From Shimia sp965227725 (lineage in GTDB: Bacteria > Pseudomonadota > Alphaproteobacteria > Rhodobacterales > Rhodobacteraceae): a stretch of DNA of 64,000 nucleotides. Location of the stretch: contig NZ_CBDDGH010000001.1 of assembly GCF_965227725.1 (NCBI RefSeq), positions 310,001 to 374,000 of the forward strand, read 5' to 3'. Each line of letters opens with the position of its first letter. The stretch's first letter is position 1. Of the stretch, positions 60,427 to 64,000 are shown in pieces. A program made the translations under genes and the position numbers. The notes beneath the pieces were generated by a model. That model made no database searches and was not told the origin of the DNA. It was given only the letters and a program-made list of their open reading frames with translations.

Positions 60427-62967
60427 TTACTGAAGCTTATCTTTGATCGCCAGTTGAGCAGCCGCCAGTCGCGCCACCGGCACCCGGAACGGGGAGCATG
60501 ACACGTAATCAAGCCCAATCTGCCGACAAAAGGCAATCGATTCGGGGCTGCCGCCATGTTCACCGCAGACAGACAGCGTCAGATCAGGCTGCGCACGGCG
60601 GCCACGCTCGGCCCCCAACCGCAGCAATTCGCCCACCCCTTCCTGATCCAATGTGTGGAACGGATCTTCGGGGAAAACGCCCTGCTGCACATAGGGGCTC
60701 ATAAAGCGTCCGGCGTCGTCGCGCGACAAGCCGTAGGTCATCTGTGTGAGATCGTTGGTGCCGAAGCTGAAGAAGTTGCAATGCTGCGCAATATCCTCGG
60801 CCCGCAGTGCGGCGCGCGGGGTCTCCACCATCACGCCAAGGCGGTAGTCAAAATCGCGGGCGCGCTCGGTGCGCACGGCGGCGGCCACCGCATCAATGCG
60901 GGTTTTCACCAGCTCCACTTCGCGCTTGGCCGAGACCAGCGGAATCATGATTTCCGGCACAAAGGGCTCGTTGTCGCCACAGGCATCCAGCGTCGCCTCA
61001 AAAATCGCGCGGGCCTGCATATCGAGAATTTCCGGCACTGTGATGCCAAGGCGCACACCGCGCATGCCCAGCATCGGGTTGTATTCCCCCAGTGTCTCCA
61101 CGCGACGGGTCACATCGGACAGCGGCAGGTTGAGCGATTCGGCCAGATCGCGCAGGCCAGCGCGGTCGGTGGGCAGGAATTCATGCAGCGGCGGGTCAAA
61201 CAGACGGATGCAGACCGGACGTTTGCCCATGATGTTGAACAGCTCGACAAACATTTCCCGCTGCATCGGCAGCAGGGCCTGCAGGGCCACGGCGCGGTCC
61301 GCTGAGGCATTGGCAAAGATCACCTCGCGCATCGCGATCAGCTGGTCGGCCTCAAAGAACATATGTTCGGTGCGGCAGAGGCCGATGCCTTCGGCCTCAA
61401 ACATCAGCGCGGTTGTGGCGTCTGCCGGGGTGTCCGCGTTGGCGCGCACACCGATGTCGCGGCTGAGATCGGCCCAGCTCATCAGGGTTTGGAAGGCATC
61501 ATCCAGCGCGGCTTCCATCATTTTGGGTTCGCCAGCGAGAATATTGCCGGTGGTGCCATCCACGGTGATCACATCACCTTCGCGGAAAATCCGGCCATCG
61601 GTTGCGATGATCCGCTTTTTGCGAATCTGAAACCGCATGGAGGTGGCCCCGACCACGCAGGGAAGGCCAAGACCGCGCCCGATCACTGCCGCGTGGCTGG
61701 TCATGCCACCGCGTTCGGTCAGGGCGGCGCTGGCGGCGTGCATGCCGCGAATGTCCTCGGGGTTTGTCTCCCGGCGCACCAGAACACAGGCCTCACCACG
61801 CGCGGCGCAGGCCTGCGCCTCTGCCGCGGTGAACACGATCCGGCCGGTGGCCGCACCGGGGCTGGCGGCAATGCCGCTGCCGATCACATCCCGCTCCGCT
61901 TCGCTGTCGACCTGACGGTGCAGGAGTTCATTGAGGGCGCGCGGCTCGATCCGCATCACCGCCTCTTCGCGCGTGATGATCTTGTCTTCGGCCAGCGACA
62001 CGGCAATCCGCACCGCCGCGCGGGCGCTGCGTTGCACGCGCACACCGTCCAGAATGTGAATCTCGCCGTTTTCCAGCGTGAATTCGATCTGCATCTCTTC
62101 GCGCAGGCGGGCCCGCATCAGCCCAGCATATTCAGTCAGCAGCGCAAAAGCGTCCGGCACCTTTTCCTCAAGGGAGGCACCGCGCGCGTCTTTTTGCAGA
62201 AACAGCGCCCCTGCCCCGGATTTCATCGCGTCCCGACCCTGGCTCTGGCTCATGTAGCGCCCGGTGATCTGCGGCAGACCTGTGTCGCTGTTCACCAGCT
62301 GCAGCACGCCGCTGCCGCTTTCGCCATGGCCGACACCCAGCGCCATTGCCTGGATCACAAGACCAAGCCCCGCATCCGCAGGCGCGCCTTTGGCCTGACG
62401 CAAGAGCCGCGCGGTGGTGCCTTCCCAAGCGCGCGCCATGGAGCGCAAGACCCCGATCAGCTGTGCGCTGCGGTCCTGCGGGAAAGGCTCTTCGGCCTCG
62501 TCCTCATAAGCTTCGAGAAAATCCGCGACCGCGTCGGGATCGGAATTGTCCAGATCATCAAAGATGTCGGGATCCAGTCGCGCCACATGGGTGGAGTAAG
62601 ACTGAATGAATTTCAGATAGAGTTTGGCTGCTGCTTCCGCGCCAATGGTCTCGCTCAAAGAGGCCAGCTGTTCATCGTTCATGCCGATGTTCAGGATCGC
62701 GCCGGGGCCGCCCCAATCAGGGTCTTCGGAACTTGGGCGCACACACAACAGCTGCCCATCTTCAAACGGGGCAAGCACCTGCGCCATATCGGGCTGTTCG
62801 CCCGCCGCAAGCCCGTGCACCGCATCAAAGGACAGCGCGACGGTTGTCGGCACCGGGAGATCAAGCCGCACCAGACGCTGCAGGCATTTGGCCCGCCCGC
62901 CATGGGTTGCAGGCGCCATGGGCGCTGTGGGGGTGATCAGGGTGATATGCGGGTCATTCTGCTGCAC
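60427..62967 (-). CDS. PPDK-like PEP-utilising protein
   Basis: An 846-residue protein with the three-domain layout of pyruvate phosphate dikinase. The ATP-grasp part is at about 20-330, then the swivelling domain with the phospho-His loop TERGGMTSHAAVIGRGLGLP (about 410), then a PEP-binding TIM barrel with FFSFGTNDLTQMTYGLSRDD and VCGEHGGSPESIAFCRQIGL. The His and C-terminal Cys are kept. The N-terminal ATP-grasp is unusual: GGRAKCLQRLVRLDLPVP replaces GGKGANLAEM-type, and VRPSSEDPDWGGPGAILNIG replaces the usual VRSGARxSMPGM stretch. The start is GTG at 62967. It follows glyS. Confidence 0.85.
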   Translation of the reverse strand: MQQNDPHITLITPTAPMAPATHGGRAKCLQRLVRLDLPVPTTVALSFDAVHGLAAGEQPDMAQVLAPFEDGQLLCVRPSSEDPDWGGPGAILNIGMNDEQLASLSETIGAEAAAKLYLKFIQSYSTHVARLDPDIFDDLDNSDPDAVADFLEAYEDEAEEPFPQDRSAQLIGVLRSMARAWEGTTARLLRQAKGAPADAGLGLVIQAMALGVGHGESGSGVLQLVNSDTGLPQITGRYMSQSQGRDAMKSGAGALFLQKDARGASLEEKVPDAFALLTEYAGLMRARLREEMQIEFTLENGEIHILDGVRVQRSARAAVRIAVSLAEDKIITREEAVMRIEPRALNELLHRQVDSEAERDVIGSGIAASPGAATGRIVFTAAEAQACAARGEACVLVRRETNPEDIRGMHAASAALTERGGMTSHAAVIGRGLGLPCVVGATSMRFQIRKKRIIATDGRIFREGDVITVDGTTGNILAGEPKMMEAALDDAFQTLMSWADLSRDIGVRANADTPADATTALMFEAEGIGLCRTEHMFFEADQLIAMREVIFANASADRAVALQALLPMQREMFVELFNIMGKRPVCIRLFDPPLHEFLPTDRAGLRDLAESLNLPLSDVTRRVETLGEYNPMLGMRGVRLGITVPEILDMQARAIFEATLDACGDNEPFVPEIMIPLVSAKREVELVKTRIDAVAAAVRTERARDFDYRLGVMVETPRAALRAEDIAQHCNFFSFGTNDLTQMTYGLSRDDAGRFMSPYVQQGVFPEDPFHTLDQEGVGELLRLGAERGRRAQPDLTLSVCGEHGGSPESIAFCRQIGLDYVSCSPFRVPVARLAAAQLAIKDKLQ

Positions 62968-63052
62968 TGCGGCACCTATTCATTGCGCGTCGCAGCATAA
63001 ACCGCATGGGGCGCGAGGCAAGTCTTAGCTGCCTCGCACGTAGAACTACGCC

Positions 63053-64000
63053 TTAGCCTTCCACACGTGTCAGATCTGCGGCCTGCAGACAGATTGTGCG
63101 GATGCGCGACAGCAGGTTGAGGCGATTGCGGCGCACCACTTCGTTGTCGCTGTTGACCTGAACCGCCTCAAAGAACGCATCAATCGGCGCGCGCAGGGAG
63201 GCCATGTTTGACATGGCTGACGCGAAATCTTCGGTCTCGATGGCCGAAGAGATCGCCCCTTCCGCCCCATCAAGCGCGGCAAAGAGAGCTTTCTCGCTGT
63301 CGTCCTCGGCAAATTTCACATCTGCGCCAAAGGAATACTCGACGCCGTCTTTCTCTTCGGCCTGGCTCAGAATGTTGTTGGCACGCTTAAAGCCCTGCAG
63401 CAGGTTCTCGCCATCCTCGGTGGACATGAAATCCTGCAGCGCGCGGGCGCGGGCAACCAGAAGCGCCAGATCGTCGTTGCCCGGCATCGCGATGCAGGCG
63501 TCGATCACATCATGGCGGATGCCCTGATCGCGCAGATAGACCTTGAGACGGTCGTGGAAGAAGGTGAGCAGATCCTGAGGCGCAGCATTGGCAATGCCAC
63601 GCGCCTGAGCGGCGTGCATTTCCATGTGTTTGGCTTCGTCGCCCTCAGCCGCCTTGGCAGCCGCTTCCCAGTCTTCGACTTTCAGCAGAGCCGCAACGGC
63701 GGTCTGCGTGATGCCCAGCAGGTTGATGCGCAGACCGTTTTCCAGCACCAGACGGATCACACCCAAGGCCGCACGGCGCAGGGCAAACGGATCTTTGGAG
63801 CCGGTAGGCTTTTCATCAATCGCCCAGAAACCTGACAGCGTGTCGAGCTTGTCCGCCATGGCCACAGCCACGGAAACAGGGGCAGTTGGCACGTCATCGG
63901 ATGGGCCCAGCGGGGAGTAATGCTCTTCGCTGGCCTGACCAACTTCCGCAGGCAGCTCGGCCGCCTGCGCATAATAGCGGCCCATCAGGCCCTGAAGCTC
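63053..64000 (-). CDS. glyS: Glycyl-tRNA synthetase beta subunit, N-terminal part outside window
   Basis: The last 315 residues of the beta chain of the tetrameric (alpha2-beta2) glycyl-tRNA synthetase. The frame is open to the window edge. ELQGLMGRYYAQAAELPAEV is a GlyS hallmark, as is DEKPTGSKDPFALRRAALGV and the C-terminal helical, anticodon-binding-like domain (NRLNLLSRIRTICLQAADLT). It is followed after 85 bases by the PPDK-like gene, the usual roseobacter order. Confidence 0.97.
   Translation of the reverse strand, partial: ELQGLMGRYYAQAAELPAEVGQASEEHYSPLGPSDDVPTAPVSVAVAMADKLDTLSGFWAIDEKPTGSKDPFALRRAALGVIRLVLENGLRINLLGITQTAVAALLKVEDWEAAAKAAEGDEAKHMEMHAAQARGIANAAPQDLLTFFHDRLKVYLRDQGIRHDVIDACIAMPGNDDLALLVARARALQDFMSTEDGENLLQGFKRANNILSQAEEKDGVEYSFGADVKFAEDDSEKALFAALDGAEGAISSAIETEDFASAMSNMASLRAPIDAFFEAVQVNSDNEVVRRNRLNLLSRIRTICLQAADLTRVEG

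Noticed and set aside
61363..63000. 545-residue plus-strand open frame
   Set aside because: It mirrors the PPDK-like gene; its composition (His, Arg, Gly, Ala) is that of an antisense frame of a G+C-rich gene.

Overview
The window looks like chromosomal DNA of a Rhodobacterales alphaproteobacterium of the Roseobacter group. The support is a single-copy housekeeping gene set with roseobacter-style protein sequences and neighbourhoods: DUF1127 genes, a DUF2244 gene near an isolated cytochrome oxidase subunit I gene, a PPDK-like gene behind glyS, a long FolB and an 8-oxoguanine deaminase-type amidohydrolase. G+C is moderately high throughout. I see no insertion sequence, prophage, integrase, rRNA or CRISPR array. 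The genus cannot be fixed from what is visible.

Layout. 1-581: 3' part of a gene for a secreted coiled-coil protein (minus). About 985-1074: tRNA-Ser(UGA). 1275-6730: a tight operon for envelope and DNA metabolism (SPOR lipoprotein, D,D-carboxypeptidase, tmk, holB, tatD-type hydrolase, metallo-beta-lactamase fold hydrolase). 6758-8401: AEC transporter and FrnE/DsbA-type oxidoreductase. 8819-17889: a chemotaxis operon (STAS, cheY, cheA, cheW, cheR, second cheY, small unknown protein, PAS protein, MCP, cheD) with no cheB and no flagellar genes. 17978-20391: polar amino acid ABC transporter (minus). 20618-22237: tRNA-Leu(GAG), lipB, cytochrome c2-type gene. 22358-27106: pyruvate carboxylase and an FMN-dependent alpha-hydroxyacid oxidase (minus). 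27232-30379: UvrD-type helicase and a glutathione transferase.

30461-31193 is the most unusual part. A minus-strand DUF1127 gene is followed, 8 bases after its stop, by five tandem units of about 110 bp. Each unit holds two hairpins whose loop exposes the anti-Shine-Dalgarno-like sequence CUCCUCCCU. The stems are kept paired by G-U wobbles that exist only in the minus-strand RNA. This matches what is known of the CcsR or cuckoo sRNA family of Rhodobacteraceae, here with ten loops.

31438-38532: mrp, EthD-like protein, DUF2244 protein, methyltransferase, ctaD with an FNR-like box, isocitrate lyase-superfamily protein, and a YHYH-domain protein with a small exported partner. 38684-39012: two tRNA-Gly(GCC) genes that differ only in the T-arm. 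39079-49620: amidohydrolase, inositol-phosphatase family protein, XRE regulator, quinone reductase, LysR regulator, second DUF1127 gene, Bax-inhibitor-1 protein, GNAT, rpmG, AlkB-type monooxygenase, exported protein and xseA. 49704-56175: purD, class V aminotransferase, a pair of AsnC/Lrp regulators, ilvC, SRPBCC/ArsR pair, DMT exporter. 56179-64000: glmM, folP, folB, cell-wall hydrolase, PPDK-like protein and the 3' part of glyS.

Most of the window is core metabolism. The stretches of special interest are the chemotaxis operon, the DUF1127-linked anti-SD hairpin array, and a few domain-level oddities (FolB with an extra domain, a diverged PPDK, a PAS protein without a signalling domain).
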